64,000 nt of DNA from Salinicola avicenniae (GCF_023736115.1 NZ_JAKQZC010000002.1:124001-188000), one strand, 5' to 3'. Shown: positions 18,074 through 29,314, numbered from the stretch's first letter. Notes: generated from the letters alone by a model not told the origin. Translations and numbers: made by a program.

Positions 18074-20287
18074 TCATGCCGTGGAGAGCCGCTCCAGCGG
18101 GGCACGCGTCGCAATCAATCGCCGCCGACCGGCGGCATCGAAACGCACTTCGATCACCGGATTGGCCGGGTCGCCTTCGACGACAACGACCTCACCGACA
18201 CCAAAGTTGGCATGTCGCAGGCGTTCGCCGACCTGCCAATCGGCGGTCGTCGGGCCTGCGGGCCGACCGGCCGCCGCCTGCAGCGGCAGCGAGAGCCCGA
18301 CCCGCGCCAGATACTCACTGACCAGCGTGGGCTCGCGCACCGAGAGCGGTGCCTCGGCCCCGCTCGCCAACGCGTCGCCGAAACGATCGCACTCGTCGAC
18401 CGCGGTTTCGTCAAGAAAACGGCTGGGGCGATGGTCACCACCATCGTGGATCAACAGCAGACGCTCTCGAGCGCGAGTAATGCCAACATAGTAGAGCCGG
18501 CGCTCCTCTTCGAGGCGCTCCGGCGAGAGCGGATTGTCGCGGCTGAAGTGCGGGAAGTCCTCCTCGTTGAGGCCCCAGACAATCACCAGCGGCCACTCGA
18601 GCCCCTTCGCCGCATGGACCGTACCGATCAGCACACCATCAGGACGGTTTTCCACCGGATTGCGCAGCAGTTCGATAAAGGCTTCGGGATCGTTCGATAG
18701 CTCACCGGCCTGCTCGATCAATACGTCGAGCAGACGCACGTCCTCGTCGCCCTTTTCCCGCCGTGCCGCCGAGCGCCGCAAAACCTTTTCCGCATCGATG
18801 GCATCGACGACGTGTTCGAGCAGCTTGGCAGGCGGCCAGGCCACCCGCGACGGCAGCTCGCACAGCAACTGCCAGCGCCGCTTGAGATGCCTGCGCTGGC
18901 CCGGCTTCAAGCCTTGCAGCAGCGGCGACTCGCGCGCCGGCCACTCCTGGGTTTGGGCCAAGGAGTCCAGCAGCCGGCGCAGACGTTCATGCGCCACGAA
19001 GGTCGTCGGTTGCGAAAACAGCAGCATCAGGTGTTCGGGATCGTGCAGCAGCTCGGGATGCCGCGCCAGTTGAAGATAACCCGCCAGCGCCTGAACCAGC
19101 GGCAGCCGAAAGACGAACCGCTCTTCCTGCGCCAGCCGAAATGGAATACCGGCCCGCAGCAGCTGTAGCTGGACGGAGACCGACAGCGACCAGCTGCGGA
19201 CCAGCACACAGGCCTCGTCGCTGCGACGCCCCGCATCATGCCACTCGCGCAGGGTCGCCAGCAGTGACGAGGCGCCGCTGCCGACCTGCAGGCGCGTTAC
19301 CGGGTTGCCGTCAGCGGCCAGACAGAGCTGGTCATGCCGCGTCCGGTTGCCCCGAATGGCATGGTTGGCGGCCAGTGCCAGCGCGTGGCCATGCCGAAAG
19401 GTGAAAGAGAGCGGATACTCGCTGGCGCTGCCGAAGAGCGCATCGAAGCGGGCGAGCATGGCATCCGGCCGCGCGCCCCGCCATTCGTAGATGCACTGGT
19501 TGGCGTCACCCACGGCCATTACCTGCGCCTGATCCCCGGCCAGCAGCCGCAGCAACCGCAACTGAGCTTCGTTGATGTCCTGATATTCATCGACGATGAC
19601 ATGGGCGAGATAGCCCTGCACACGCTGTCGCGCGGCCGGCTCCTGCTCCAGACAGCGCAGTGGCCGATAGAGGAGATCGGCATAAGTCATCGCACCGGAC
19701 GCCTCAAGCAGCGACTCGGCGATCTCGAAAGCGTCGATGAAATGACGCTCGTTGCCCCCCAGATCCAGCCGTTCGAACAAGGCGGCGGGCACCGTCATCT
19801 CCGCCTTGACCAGATCACAGAACTGGCCAAAGGCCTCAAGGCGTTCGGCATCGAGCGCCGCATCACGCGTCTCGGCATCGCCACCTTCGAGGCTCTGCAG
19901 CACCGCCTGACGCAACAGGCGCTCGCGCTGCCAATCCGCTTGCAACAGTTGGCGCGGCGCCAGATAGCCCCAACGCGTCAGACTCTGAGTCAAGCGATGC
20001 CCGATCGAATGAAAGGTGCGAACCTCGGGCAGCACGGCGCCGGCTGGCGCCTCGCGCGCTAGCTTGTCGCGAAAATCATCCCGCGCCGCCCGGTTGAACA
20101 TCAGCACCAGCAGCCGACGCGGGTTCTCGCCCCGCGCGAGCAGATGCAGCACCCGGCGCACCAACGTCGTGGTCTTGCCCGCGCCCGCCACGGCGGCAAC
20201 GCGCGCATGCCCGGAATCGTGCGCTACGACGGCACGCTGCTCGGGCGTCAACCCCGCATCGATCGTCTCGCTGGCCGAACCGCTCAT
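18074..20287 (-). CDS. UvrD/PcrA-type ATP-dependent DNA helicase
   Basis: Superfamily 1A helicase of 737 residues. Motifs in order are Q-motif GLTPEQRAVV, Walker A VAGAGKTTTLVRR (about 33-45), FNRAARDDFRDK, RTFHSIGHRL, VDEYQDINEAQ (Walker B), SFTFRHGHAL, TVHAAKGLEWPLV and EEERRLYYVGITRARERLLL. The C-terminus resembles the Tudor-like domain of PcrA/UvrD, with GERLRHANFGVGEVVVVEGD. It is shorter and different from the canonical UvrD of these bacteria, so I leave the symbol empty. It shares four bases with the DUF1285 gene, so the two are probably cotranscribed. Confidence 0.88.
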   Translation of the reverse strand: MSGSASETIDAGLTPEQRAVVAHDSGHARVAAVAGAGKTTTLVRRVLHLLARGENPRRLLVLMFNRAARDDFRDKLAREAPAGAVLPEVRTFHSIGHRLTQSLTRWGYLAPRQLLQADWQRERLLRQAVLQSLEGGDAETRDAALDAERLEAFGQFCDLVKAEMTVPAALFERLDLGGNERHFIDAFEIAESLLEASGAMTYADLLYRPLRCLEQEPAARQRVQGYLAHVIVDEYQDINEAQLRLLRLLAGDQAQVMAVGDANQCIYEWRGARPDAMLARFDALFGSASEYPLSFTFRHGHALALAANHAIRGNRTRHDQLCLAADGNPVTRLQVGSGASSLLATLREWHDAGRRSDEACVLVRSWSLSVSVQLQLLRAGIPFRLAQEERFVFRLPLVQALAGYLQLARHPELLHDPEHLMLLFSQPTTFVAHERLRRLLDSLAQTQEWPARESPLLQGLKPGQRRHLKRRWQLLCELPSRVAWPPAKLLEHVVDAIDAEKVLRRSAARREKGDEDVRLLDVLIEQAGELSNDPEAFIELLRNPVENRPDGVLIGTVHAAKGLEWPLVIVWGLNEEDFPHFSRDNPLSPERLEEERRLYYVGITRARERLLLIHDGGDHRPSRFLDETAVDECDRFGDALASGAEAPLSVREPTLVSEYLARVGLSLPLQAAAGRPAGPTTADWQVGERLRHANFGVGEVVVVEGDPANPVIEVRFDAAGRRRLIATRAPLERLSTA

Positions 20288-20841
20288 GACGACGACTCGT
20301 CGAGACGGCCCAACGGCTGCCAGACACCGTCACTCCACAGGCCGAGCTCGTCATCACGGATAACGGCCTGATCGATCAGACGATAGAAAACGTTGCGATG
20401 CAGCCGCGCTTCGAGCCCATGGCGGATCGGCACCGCCGGCCGCTCTACGCCGGCCGTGTCGGCGAGAAGCCATAGACGATGATGCCGCCCCAGGAACACG
20501 TGATCGCCCTCGGCAGTCGTCATACGCCATATCGTTGCGGACTCGGCAGTCGTGTGATCGCTGACCGGGTCGGCATCGAGGATCTGCAGCGGCAGATCCT
20601 CGACCTGGATGCGCAGTTTCTCGGCCGGCGTCACCAGGTAGTAAGCGCCATCACCTTCGCGACGCAGTACGCGGCTCAGCAGCTGTCTGAGTGGCGCACG
20701 CCGGATCGGGCTGCCCTCGTGCAACCAGTCGCCGTCGCCGGTGATTCTCAGATTCATCTCGCCACAGAACGGCGGGTCCCAGCGCTCGAGAGGCGGGATC
20801 TCGCAACCCTCGAGCTGTTGAAACAGCGAATCCAGCGTCAT
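20284..20841 (-). CDS. DUF1285 family protein
   Basis: 185-residue protein of unknown function from the DUF1285 family. It starts at ATG 20841 (MTLDSLFQQLEGCEIPPLERWDP) with a GGGAGG ribosome site. Family features are PPFCGEMNLRITGDGDWLHEG, a Trp/Gly-rich start of the beta domain, and VTPAEKLRIQVEDLPLQI. Its stop overlaps the start of the helicase gene (ATGA), and tatD lies 24 bases upstream. No catalytic motif stands out; in other gammaproteobacteria the family is also conserved near this region. Confidence 0.82.
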   Translation of the reverse strand: MTLDSLFQQLEGCEIPPLERWDPPFCGEMNLRITGDGDWLHEGSPIRRAPLRQLLSRVLRREGDGAYYLVTPAEKLRIQVEDLPLQILDADPVSDHTTAESATIWRMTTAEGDHVFLGRHHRLWLLADTAGVERPAVPIRHGLEARLHRNVFYRLIDQAVIRDDELGLWSDGVWQPLGRLDESSS

Positions 20842-20864
20842 TGGCAGGCCTCCCTTCGATACCT

Positions 20865-21671
20865 TCAGGCCAGCGATGGCTCGTCGGACTCGCTCGGTAC
20901 GCAGGCCGAGAACAGGCGATAGAAGTTGGCGCGCGTCTGCATCGCCACCTCGTCGACGGTGATGCCCCGCTCGTTGGCGATACATTCCGCGACCTCGACC
21001 ACCCACTGTGGCTCGTTCGGCTTGCTTCGATGCGGCACGGGCGCCAGGAACGGGCTGTCGGTTTCGATCAACAGACGGTCGAGCGGCACTCGGCGCGCCA
21101 CCTCGCGCAGCGATTCAGCGCTGGCGAACGTCACGATGCCGGACAGCGAGATGTAGAAACCGTGACGAACCGCCTCCCGGGCCATGTCGAGATCTTCGGT
21201 GAAGCAGTGGAGCACCCCGCCGACCGCCGGATCGATGTGCTCGCGAATCAGATCCAACGTCTCGTCACGCGCCTCGCGCGTGTGAATCACGACCGGCAAT
21301 TCCAATTGGCGGGCGGCCTGCAGATGCGCCACGAAGCGCTGACGCTGCACCGCTCGCGGCACGCTGTCGTAGTGAAAGTCGAGCCCGGTCTCACCAATGG
21401 CCACGGCCCCGAGCGCCTCGGCGCAATCACGGATCGCCTCGCGAGTCGGCTCCTCGTCGGCCGTATGCAGGGGATGCAGGCCAACGCTGATCGCGATATC
21501 GGCATGCCGGCTGGCGATGTCCGCCACCGCCGGCGCGCTCTCCAGCGACGTGGCGATTGCCAGGAACCGGCGCACGCCGCGCAAACGTGCTGCGTCGAGC
21601 GCGCGATCGAGATCGCCGTCGTAGGGCTTGAGATCGAGACGATCGAGATGACAGTGAGAGTCGACGAACAT
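20865..21671 (-). CDS. TatD-family metal-dependent hydrolase
   Basis: 268-residue metallohydrolase of the TatD group, probably a 3'-5' DNase. Metal ligands are visible in VDSHCHLDRL at residues 3-12, GETGLDFHYD, PVVIHTREA, GVLHCFTED and LLIETDSPFLAP. YcfH is the nearest E. coli counterpart by context, since ycfH follows holB there too. PilZ and holB lie upstream in the same direction. Confidence 0.92.
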   Translation of the reverse strand: MFVDSHCHLDRLDLKPYDGDLDRALDAARLRGVRRFLAIATSLESAPAVADIASRHADIAISVGLHPLHTADEEPTREAIRDCAEALGAVAIGETGLDFHYDSVPRAVQRQRFVAHLQAARQLELPVVIHTREARDETLDLIREHIDPAVGGVLHCFTEDLDMAREAVRHGFYISLSGIVTFASAESLREVARRVPLDRLLIETDSPFLAPVPHRSKPNEPQWVVEVAECIANERGITVDEVAMQTRANFYRLFSACVPSESDEPSLA

Positions 21672-21752
21672 GCGGGCTACTCAACATTCGAATTCATGAA
21701 AAAGGCTTGATGGCCGCCGGCCAGGCACCGGCGAGAAGCGATGCCGTAGCGG

Positions 21753-22088
21753 CTAGAGCGTATGACTCGGCAGGTGCTGACGCCCTGGCATGGCACCGAG
21801 ACGCGCCTCGATCCGCTCGCGGAGGGCGCGGTCACCCGCACCAAAGTGCACGCCGATCCCAGCGACGCGGTTGTCCGCACCGGGTGGCGTCAGCCACACC
21901 ACCTCGCCTTCGACGGTCACGCGGTCATCCGACTCTGGCAGCGTGACCAGCAGATAGATGCGCTGACCCAGACCATAGGATTGCGCCGTGGGCACGAAAA
22001 GGCCGCCATGATGCAGCCAGCCGATATAGGCACTGCGCAGGGTGTCATCGTCGCGAATCGTCAGCGACAGGGCTTTGTGAGCATTCAT
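21753..22088 (-). CDS. pilZ: PilZ-domain protein
   Basis: 111-residue cytoplasmic PilZ-domain protein. In Pseudomonas the orthologue beside holB is the founding PilZ, needed for type IV pilus assembly. Visible family features are SAYIGWLHHGGLFVPT and LPESDDRVTVEGEVVWLTP, followed by GIGVHF. The RxxxR c-di-GMP-binding motif at the N-terminus is not evident, as in Pseudomonas PilZ, which does not bind the nucleotide. It lies 72 bases after holB. Confidence 0.88.
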   Translation of the reverse strand: MNAHKALSLTIRDDDTLRSAYIGWLHHGGLFVPTAQSYGLGQRIYLLVTLPESDDRVTVEGEVVWLTPPGADNRVAGIGVHFGAGDRALRERIEARLGAMPGRQHLPSHTL

Positions 22089-22160
22089 GGCACTTCCCTC
22101 TCGTTCGCCAACCGGCTTGAGCCCATGGTCAGACTGACACGGCCGACGCTGCTTGCCCCC

Positions 22161-23806
<1,646 letters not shown>

Positions 23807-23849
23807 TCAATGGCAAAAGGCGGATACCCGGCAGGCATGCCGGGGGCGC

Positions 23850-24854
23850 TTACTGGCGGTTGAGAATGAAGCGTCGCACCGCGGCATTGTGCTCTTGCAG
23901 CGTGCGCGAAAACTGATGCGAGCCGTCGCCGCGGGCCACGAAATAGAGCGCGTTACCCGCCGCCGGATGGACCGCGGCCTCCAGCGCCCCCTCGCCCGGC
24001 ATGGCGATAGGCGTCGGCGGCAGACCATCGATGACGTAGGTATTGTAGGCGTTCTGGCGCCGCAGGTCGGCCCGGGTGATATTGCCGACGTAGCTGTCGC
24101 CCATGCCGTAGATGACGGTCGGGTCGGTCTGCAGACGCATGCCTCGCTGCAGACGCCGCACGAAGACTCCGGCAATCTCGCGCCGCTCCGCTGCCAGACC
24201 GGTTTCCCGCTCGATCAGCGATGCCAGGATCAGCGCCTCATATGGCGAATCGAGCGGCAAGTCGTCGTCGCGCTCGTCCCAGACCCGCTCCAGCGTCTGC
24301 TGCATCCGCCGATGCGCCCGACGCAGCACTTCGAGATCCGAGATCCCCTTGTGGTAGCGGTAGGTATCGGGAAAGAACTGCCCTTCGGGGTGCGTGTCCG
24401 GGTCGCCGAGCGCCGCCATGATCTCGGCATCGCTCATCGATTCGGTGTCCTGCTCGAGCTTGGGAGAGCGCCTCAGCAACTCGCGCATCTGCTGGAAAGT
24501 CCAGCCTTCGGGAATCGTCAAGCGATAGGTGATGACCTCGTCGCTGGAGAGCTTGGCGAGCAACGCTCGACCGGTCATGTCCGGCGACAGCGCGAATTCA
24601 CCGGCACGCAACCCGCGCGTCGACCCCGGCGACACACGCGCCAGCAGCCGGTATGGCCAGGCGGCAGCGATGATCCCTTCCGCCTCGAGATCGCCTACCA
24701 CCTGCGTAAACGCGGCACCGCGAGGCACCTCGAAGACCGTTTCCTCATCGATGGCGATCGGCGAATCCAACTGCATCTGCCAGTAATAGTAGGCGCCGGC
24801 CAACGCCAATGCGGCGAGCAGCACCAGGGCAATCAGTAGCTTGAGGCGTCGCAT
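23850..24854 (-). CDS. mltG: Endolytic murein transglycosylase MltG
   Basis: Inner-membrane lytic transglycosylase that cleaves nascent glycan strands. It has 334 residues from the ATG at 24854, which has AAGGA at the right distance; the ATG two codons earlier is too close to it. One N-terminal membrane helix (LLIALVLLAALALAGAYYYW) is followed by a LysM-like domain. The YceG domain carries the catalytic glutamate in ILASLIERETGL and the signature SPYEA. LQTDPTVIYGMGD and YNTYVIDGLPPTPIAMPGEGAL are strongly conserved. It sits between pabC and tmk as in many gammaproteobacteria. Confidence 0.94.
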   Translation of the reverse strand: MRRLKLLIALVLLAALALAGAYYYWQMQLDSPIAIDEETVFEVPRGAAFTQVVGDLEAEGIIAAAWPYRLLARVSPGSTRGLRAGEFALSPDMTGRALLAKLSSDEVITYRLTIPEGWTFQQMRELLRRSPKLEQDTESMSDAEIMAALGDPDTHPEGQFFPDTYRYHKGISDLEVLRRAHRRMQQTLERVWDERDDDLPLDSPYEALILASLIERETGLAAERREIAGVFVRRLQRGMRLQTDPTVIYGMGDSYVGNITRADLRRQNAYNTYVIDGLPPTPIAMPGEGALEAAVHPAAGNALYFVARGDGSHQFSRTLQEHNAAVRRFILNRQ

Positions 24855-24906
24855 GTTCATCCTTATTGGCCGCCCGCGGGTACGCATGGCGGTAGACAGC
24901 AGTGGA

Positions 24907-25713
24907 TCAGTCGCCGGGAGCCAGCGGATAACCAAGCAGCCGATGGGCCTGCTGCTGAAAAGCCGATCCCGGTGAGACCGACCAGTGGGCAAGCGCTGCG
25001 CCGCGGCCGTCGAGCAGCCGGTGCAGCGGCCATACTCCCTGCACACTGTTGAGCAGCCAGACCGCATCGGCCTGCTGCAGCCTGGCCGGCGTTGCCGTCA
25101 CGCGATGCAGGGTAAAATGAGCATCGAGCGCTTCCAGCAGCGTGCCGGCGACCCCGCAGCGCGACAGGCAAGGCGTCTCGTAGCGCTCGCCGCACTGCCA
25201 TACCAGATTCATCGCGGTCGTTTCGACCAGATTGCCCGCACTATCCAGCAGCACCCCCTCGGCGATGGCGTCGTCTTGCCACTCTTGGCGAGCGAGCACG
25301 TTTTCGAGTCGCGCAAGATGCTTGATGCCGGCGAGTCGTGGCTGGTGGCCCAGTCGCAGATCGCACAGGCGGGCCGTGACGCCCTCGAACCAGCGCGCCT
25401 CCTGCGGCCGGAACGGCGCGACCGCCCAGCGCCAGCGCGCCTCGGCGGCCGCCGGTGGGCGATAACCGCGACCGCCGCTGCCACGCGTCAGCATCAGCTT
25501 GAGGACCTGCAGACCGGAGCCGCACTGCCCCGGTACCGCCGCCATGGCCGCGTAGTCCGGCGCCGGCAGCGCTAGGCGCTCGACGCCTCGCGCCAGACGT
25601 GCCATGTGACGATCCCACAACAGTGGCTGGCCGTCGCGCACCAGAACCGTCTCGAACAGCCCGTCGCCGTAGGCCAGACCTCGGTCGTCAAACGGCAGCG
25701 CTTCATCGCGCAT
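24907..25713 (-). CDS. pabC: Aminodeoxychorismate lyase
   Basis: Pyridoxal-phosphate enzyme making p-aminobenzoate for folate. It has 268 residues of the class IV aminotransferase fold. Visible motifs are the start LPFDDRGLAYGDGLFET, LARLENVLARQEW after the catalytic lysine in GIKHLAR, GNLVETTAMNLVW and TPCLSRCGVAGTLLEAL. It follows fabF by six bases and precedes mltG, the common fabF-pabC-mltG order. Confidence 0.92.
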   Translation of the reverse strand: MRDEALPFDDRGLAYGDGLFETVLVRDGQPLLWDRHMARLARGVERLALPAPDYAAMAAVPGQCGSGLQVLKLMLTRGSGGRGYRPPAAAEARWRWAVAPFRPQEARWFEGVTARLCDLRLGHQPRLAGIKHLARLENVLARQEWQDDAIAEGVLLDSAGNLVETTAMNLVWQCGERYETPCLSRCGVAGTLLEALDAHFTLHRVTATPARLQQADAVWLLNSVQGVWPLHRLLDGRGAALAHWSVSPGSAFQQQAHRLLGYPLAPGD

Positions 25714-25719
25714 GTCGAC

Positions 25720-26958
25720 TTAGACCTTGGAGAAGATCAGCGACCCATTGGTGCCGCCGAAACCGAAGGAGTTGGAGAGCGTGGTGCGAATGGTCATCTC
25801 GCGCGCCGTATGCGGCACGTAATCGAGCTCGCAGCCCTCGTCGGGATTGTCGAGATTGATCGTCGGCGGTGCGACCTGATCGCGAATCGCCAGCACACAG
25901 AAGATCGCCTCGACCGCCCCCGCAGCGCCCAGCAGGTGCCCGATCATCGACTTGGTGGAACTGACCGCCACCTGTCGCGCCGCACTCCCCATGACACGCT
26001 CGACCGCACGACTTTCCGCGACGTCGCCCGCTGAGGTCGAGGTCCCGTGCGCATTGATGTAGTCGATCGTGGAGGGGTCGATGCCGGCGTCGCGAACCGC
26101 ATTGGCCATAGAGGCCGCTGCACCGCTGCCATCTTCCGGCGGCGAGGTCATGTGATAGGCGTCGTCGCTCATACCGAATCCGGTCAGCTCGGCATAGATC
26201 TTGGCACCGCGGCGCTTGGCGTGCTCATACTCCTCGAGCATCATCACGCCGGCACCGTCGGAGAGCACAAAGCCGTCACGATCCCGATCCCAGGGGCGGC
26301 TAGCTGCCTCCGGATCGTCATTGCGGGTAGAGAGCGCCCGCGCCGACGAAAAGCCACCCAGCCCGAGCGGCGTGGTCGCCATCTCGGCGCCACCGCAGAA
26401 CATCACGTCGGCATCGCCATAGGCGATGGTGCGTGCGCTGTAGCCGATGTTATGCGTCCCGGTCGTACAGGCCGTGGTGATCGCGATGTTGGGCCCCTTG
26501 AAACCATGCTGAATCGCCAGGCTGCCGGAGATCATGTTGATGATCGAACCCGGCACGAAGAAAGGGGATATCTTGCGTGGACCGCCCCGATTGAGCGCAT
26601 CGTGATTGCGCTCGATCATTGGCAGGCCACCGATACCGGAGCCAATGGCAACGCCGATGCGATGCGCATTCTCGTCCGTGCACTCGATGCCACTATCGCG
26701 CATCGCCTGCGTGGCTGCGGCAACCCCGTACTGGATGAACAGGTCCATCTTGCGAGCATCCTTGGGGTTAAGATACTCGCCGATATCGAAATCCTTGACC
26801 GCACCGCCGAAACGCGTATTGAACCCGTCCGTATCGAAGTGATCGATCGGCGCGATGCCACTCTTTCCTGCGAGAAGGCTGCTCCAGCTCTTCTCGACCG
26901 TGTTGCCTACCGGGGTTACCAGGCCCAAGCCCGTCACCACCACTCTTCTGCGCGGCAT
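25720..26958 (-). CDS. fabF: Beta-ketoacyl-ACP synthase II
   Basis: Condensing enzyme of type II fatty-acid synthesis. It has 412 residues from the ATG at 26958, with a GGAGGAG ribosome site. The catalytic triad is Cys164 in [10 protein letters not shown], His304 in [11 protein letters not shown] and His341 in [12 protein letters not shown]. The N-terminal 39 residues of the open frame are not homologous and were dropped. It lies downstream of acpP, separated by a hairpin that probably sets the ratio between the very abundant ACP and FabF. Confidence 0.97.
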   Translation of the reverse strand: MPRRRVVVTGLGLVTPVGNTVEKSWSSLLAGKSGIAPIDHFDTDGFNTRFGGAVKDFDIGEYLNPKDARKMDLFIQYGVAAATQAMRDSGIECTDENAHRIGVAIGSGIGGLPMIERNHDALNRGGPRKISPFFVPGSIINMISGSLAIQHGFKGPNIAITTACTTGTHNIGYSARTIAYGDADVMFCGGAEMATTPLGLGGFSSARALSTRNDDPEAASRPWDRDRDGFVLSDGAGVMMLEEYEHAKRRGAKIYAELTGFGMSDDAYHMTSPPEDGSGAAASMANAVRDAGIDPSTIDYINAHGTSTSAGDVAESRAVERVMGSAARQVAVSSTKSMIGHLLGAAGAVEAIFCVLAIRDQVAPPTINLDNPDEGCELDYVPHTAREMTIRTTLSNSFGFGGTNGSLIFSKV

Positions 26959-27262
26959 CGAATCTCCTCCGAACTTCCTGATGGCCGATGAAACGGAACC
27001 GAAGCAAGTTGCCCCTACCTCGGTATCGACGCCTCGATCTCGGCTCGACTGGCGCGAATTATACCTGAACAACACCCCCGATGGACCAGTTACGCAACGA
27101 GTTTGGCGACATGCCGAGGATCAATCTTCGCAGCCGCCGACTGCATGTCGTAGCGACATTATCAAACCGCCAAAACGCAGAAAGCCGCTCTCGAAAGAGC
27201 GGCTTTCCCGACATCGGCGTTTCAGCCGACGCAACACGGCCGACGAATCGGCCCGTTACGCC
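26959..27262 (-). other. acpP-fabF intergenic region
   Basis: 304 bases with no gene. They hold the hairpin at 27181-27206 just after acpP and, on the minus strand, a GATAAT hexamer near 27163-27168 that might give fabF a separate start, though without a clear -35 box. Confidence 0.45.
27181..27206 (-). terminator. Hairpin terminator or attenuator after acpP
   Basis: 11-bp perfect stem, 27181-27191 with 27196-27206, and a 4-base loop. On the minus strand the stem ends in TTT and is followed by CTGCGTTTT. It lies 57 bases after the acpP stop. Partial termination here would explain higher ACP than FabF expression. Confidence 0.75.
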
Positions 27263-27496
27263 TTACTGGTGCGCGACGATGTAGTCGATCGCTTCCTGAA
27301 CGGTCGTGATCTTTTCAGCTTCTTCGTCGGGAATCTCGGTGTCGAATTCCTCTTCGAGCGCCATCACCAGTTCGACGGTATCCAGCGAATCCGCGCCGAG
27401 GTCTTCGGTGAAGGATGAGGTGTTCTGGATGTCCTCTTCCTTGACGTTCAGGCGTTCGGCAACAACCTTCTTCACGCGCTCTTCGATGGTGCTCAT
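27263..27496 (-). CDS. acpP: Acyl carrier protein
   Basis: Carries acyl chains on a 4'-phosphopantetheine arm throughout fatty-acid synthesis. The 77 acidic residues start [16 protein letters not shown]. Ser37 in the DSL motif ([20 protein letters not shown]) is the attachment site. The ATG at 27496 follows an AGGAG site. It is flanked by fabG upstream and fabF downstream, the canonical order, and probably has its own promoter. Confidence 0.98.
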   Translation of the reverse strand: MSTIEERVKKVVAERLNVKEEDIQNTSSFTEDLGADSLDTVELVMALEEEFDTEIPDEEAEKITTVQEAIDYIVAHQ

Positions 27497-27548
27497 TATG
27501 TCGTTACTCCTAGTGGTACGAATCCGCCAGCTAAAAAGCTGCGGGTAG

Positions 27549-27575
27549 TTTATAGACCACCCCAATACGACGCAA
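27549..27575 (-). promoter_or_regulatory. Probable acpP promoter overlapping a small hairpin
   Basis: On the minus strand TTGCGT (complement of 27570-27575) and TATAAA (complement of 27549-27554) are 15 bases apart, about 50 bases before the acpP start. The spacer is short for sigma-70, so strength is uncertain. An 8-bp inverted repeat, 27566-27573 with 27579-27586, covers the -35 side and could weakly terminate fabG transcription. Confidence 0.45.
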
Positions 27576-27592
27576 CCCGCGTCGTAGGGGCA

Positions 27593-28333
27593 TTACCGCA
27601 TGTTCATGCCGCCGTTGACCTGCAGCGTTTCACCGGTGATATAACCGGCAGCATCGCTGGCGAGAAACCCGATGGCGGCAGCGATCTCTTCCGGCTGACC
27701 AAGCCGCGCCAGCGGAATCTGACCCAGAAGCGCGTCACGCTGCGCTTCGGGCAAAGCTTGCGTCATGTCGGTATCGATGAACCCGGGCGCCACGGCATTG
27801 ACGGTAATCGCTCGCGTGGCCACTTCTCGCGCCAGCGCGCGGGTAAAACCTTCCATGCCCGCCTTGGCCGCCGCGTAGTTGGCCTGCCCCAGGTTACCCA
27901 TCATTGCGACAACGGAACTGACATTGACGATACGACCGAAGCGCGCCCGCGTCATGCCTTTCAGCGCCGCCTTGGAGACACGATAGACCGACTTCAGGTT
28001 GGTATCGAGTACGTCATCCCATTCATTGTCCTTCATGCGCATCAGCAGATTATCCCGCGTAATGCCGGCATTATTGACCAGTATGGTGGGCGCGCCGAAT
28101 GCTTCGGTAATACGCTTGAAGACTGCGTCGACGCTGGCTTGGTCGGTGACGTCCAGCATCACGCCCAGCCCTTCGATATCGTGGGCCTTGAGATCCTCGT
28201 CGATCTTGGCCGCACCGCCCTCGCTGGTCGCGGTAGCGACGACAATATGCCCCTGACGCCCGAGCTCGCGCGCCACGGCTCGGCCGATGCCGCGACTAGC
28301 GCCGGTCACCAGCGCAACTCTACGTTCGGTCAT
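27593..28333 (-). CDS. fabG: 3-oxoacyl-ACP reductase
   Basis: NADPH-dependent reductase of the fatty-acid elongation cycle, a short-chain dehydrogenase of 246 residues. The cofactor motif TGASRGIGRAVA is at 10-21 and NNAG at 87-90. The catalytic Ser140, Tyr153 and Lys157 lie in VNVSSVVAMMGNLGQ and ANYAAAKAG, and the end GETLQVNGGMNM is typical. The ATG at 28333 has an AAGGAAGAG site. It follows fabD by 13 bases. Confidence 0.97.
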   Translation of the reverse strand: MTERRVALVTGASRGIGRAVARELGRQGHIVVATATSEGGAAKIDEDLKAHDIEGLGVMLDVTDQASVDAVFKRITEAFGAPTILVNNAGITRDNLLMRMKDNEWDDVLDTNLKSVYRVSKAALKGMTRARFGRIVNVSSVVAMMGNLGQANYAAAKAGMEGFTRALAREVATRAITVNAVAPGFIDTDMTQALPEAQRDALLGQIPLARLGQPEEIAAAIGFLASDAAGYITGETLQVNGGMNMR

Positions 28334-28346
28334 GATCTCTTCCTTA

Positions 28347-29309
28347 TCAAGGCTCTTGTACGTCCAGCGCATCGCGCGCCAGCTCGAGCGCGGACACCAG
28401 CGTGTCCGGATCATTGACTGCCAGCCCCTTGGCCTGGCGTTGGATACGCTTACTCAACCCGGTCAACACCTTGCCCGGGCCGCATTCGATAAAGACGCTG
28501 GCGCCGTTGTCGTACATGGCATTGACGCAGTCGGTCCAGCGCACCGGCCGATAAAGCTGCTCGACAAGGCTCTGGCGTAGCGCCTCGACCGAAGCAGGCA
28601 CCGATGCGTTGACATTCTGATAGACCGCGTAGCGCGGTAGACGAATATCGAGCTCGGCGATCGCACCTTCGAGGCGCTCTGCCGCCGGCTTCATCAGCGC
28701 GCAATGGGAAGGCACCGACACCGGTAGCGGCAGCGCGCGCTTCGCCCCGGCATCCTGACAGAGAACAATCGCGCGATCGACCGCGGCACGATGACCAGCG
28801 ATCACGACCTGCCCCGGAGAATTGTAGTTTACCGCCGCCACGACCTCGCTGCCTGCGGCATCACGGCACGCCGCCTCGACTACGGCATCATCGAGCCCGA
28901 GTATTGCAGCCATGGCGCCAACGCCTTCAGGCACCGCTTCCTGCATGGCCTCACCCCGCAGACGGACGAGACGGACACCTTCGGCAAAATTGAGCGCACC
29001 GCCACACACCATGGCGCTGTACTCTCCAAGACTGTGACCCGCCATCATGGCCGGCCGCGGCCCCTCGAGCTCCTGCCAGACGCGCCAGATGGCCACGCTG
29101 GAAGCCAACAGTGCCGGTTGCGTGCAGGCAGTGGAATTGAGCTTGTCTTCAGGCCCTTCCTGAACAACGTGCCAAAGGTCATAGCCGAGCGCCTCGGAAG
29201 CCTCATCGAACGTCGTTCTCACAACGCTATAGCGTTCGGCCAATTCTCGCAGCATTCCTTGTTGCTGCGACCCTTGACCCGGGAAGACCAGAGCCAGTGA
29301 TTGCGTCAT
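28347..29309 (-). CDS. fabD: Malonyl-CoA:ACP transacylase
   Basis: Loads malonyl units onto ACP. It has 320 residues from the ATG at 29309, preceded by AAGGGTGAG; a GTG three codons earlier is possible. The nucleophile is Ser93 in GHSLGEYSAM, the catalytic histidine is in VPSHCALMKPAA, and the entry motif is VFPGQGSQ. It starts five bases after the plsX stop and is followed by fabG. Confidence 0.96.
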   Translation of the reverse strand: MTQSLALVFPGQGSQQQGMLRELAERYSVVRTTFDEASEALGYDLWHVVQEGPEDKLNSTACTQPALLASSVAIWRVWQELEGPRPAMMAGHSLGEYSAMVCGGALNFAEGVRLVRLRGEAMQEAVPEGVGAMAAILGLDDAVVEAACRDAAGSEVVAAVNYNSPGQVVIAGHRAAVDRAIVLCQDAGAKRALPLPVSVPSHCALMKPAAERLEGAIAELDIRLPRYAVYQNVNASVPASVEALRQSLVEQLYRPVRWTDCVNAMYDNGASVFIECGPGKVLTGLSKRIQRQAKGLAVNDPDTLVSALELARDALDVQEP

Positions 29310-29314
29310 CGCGC

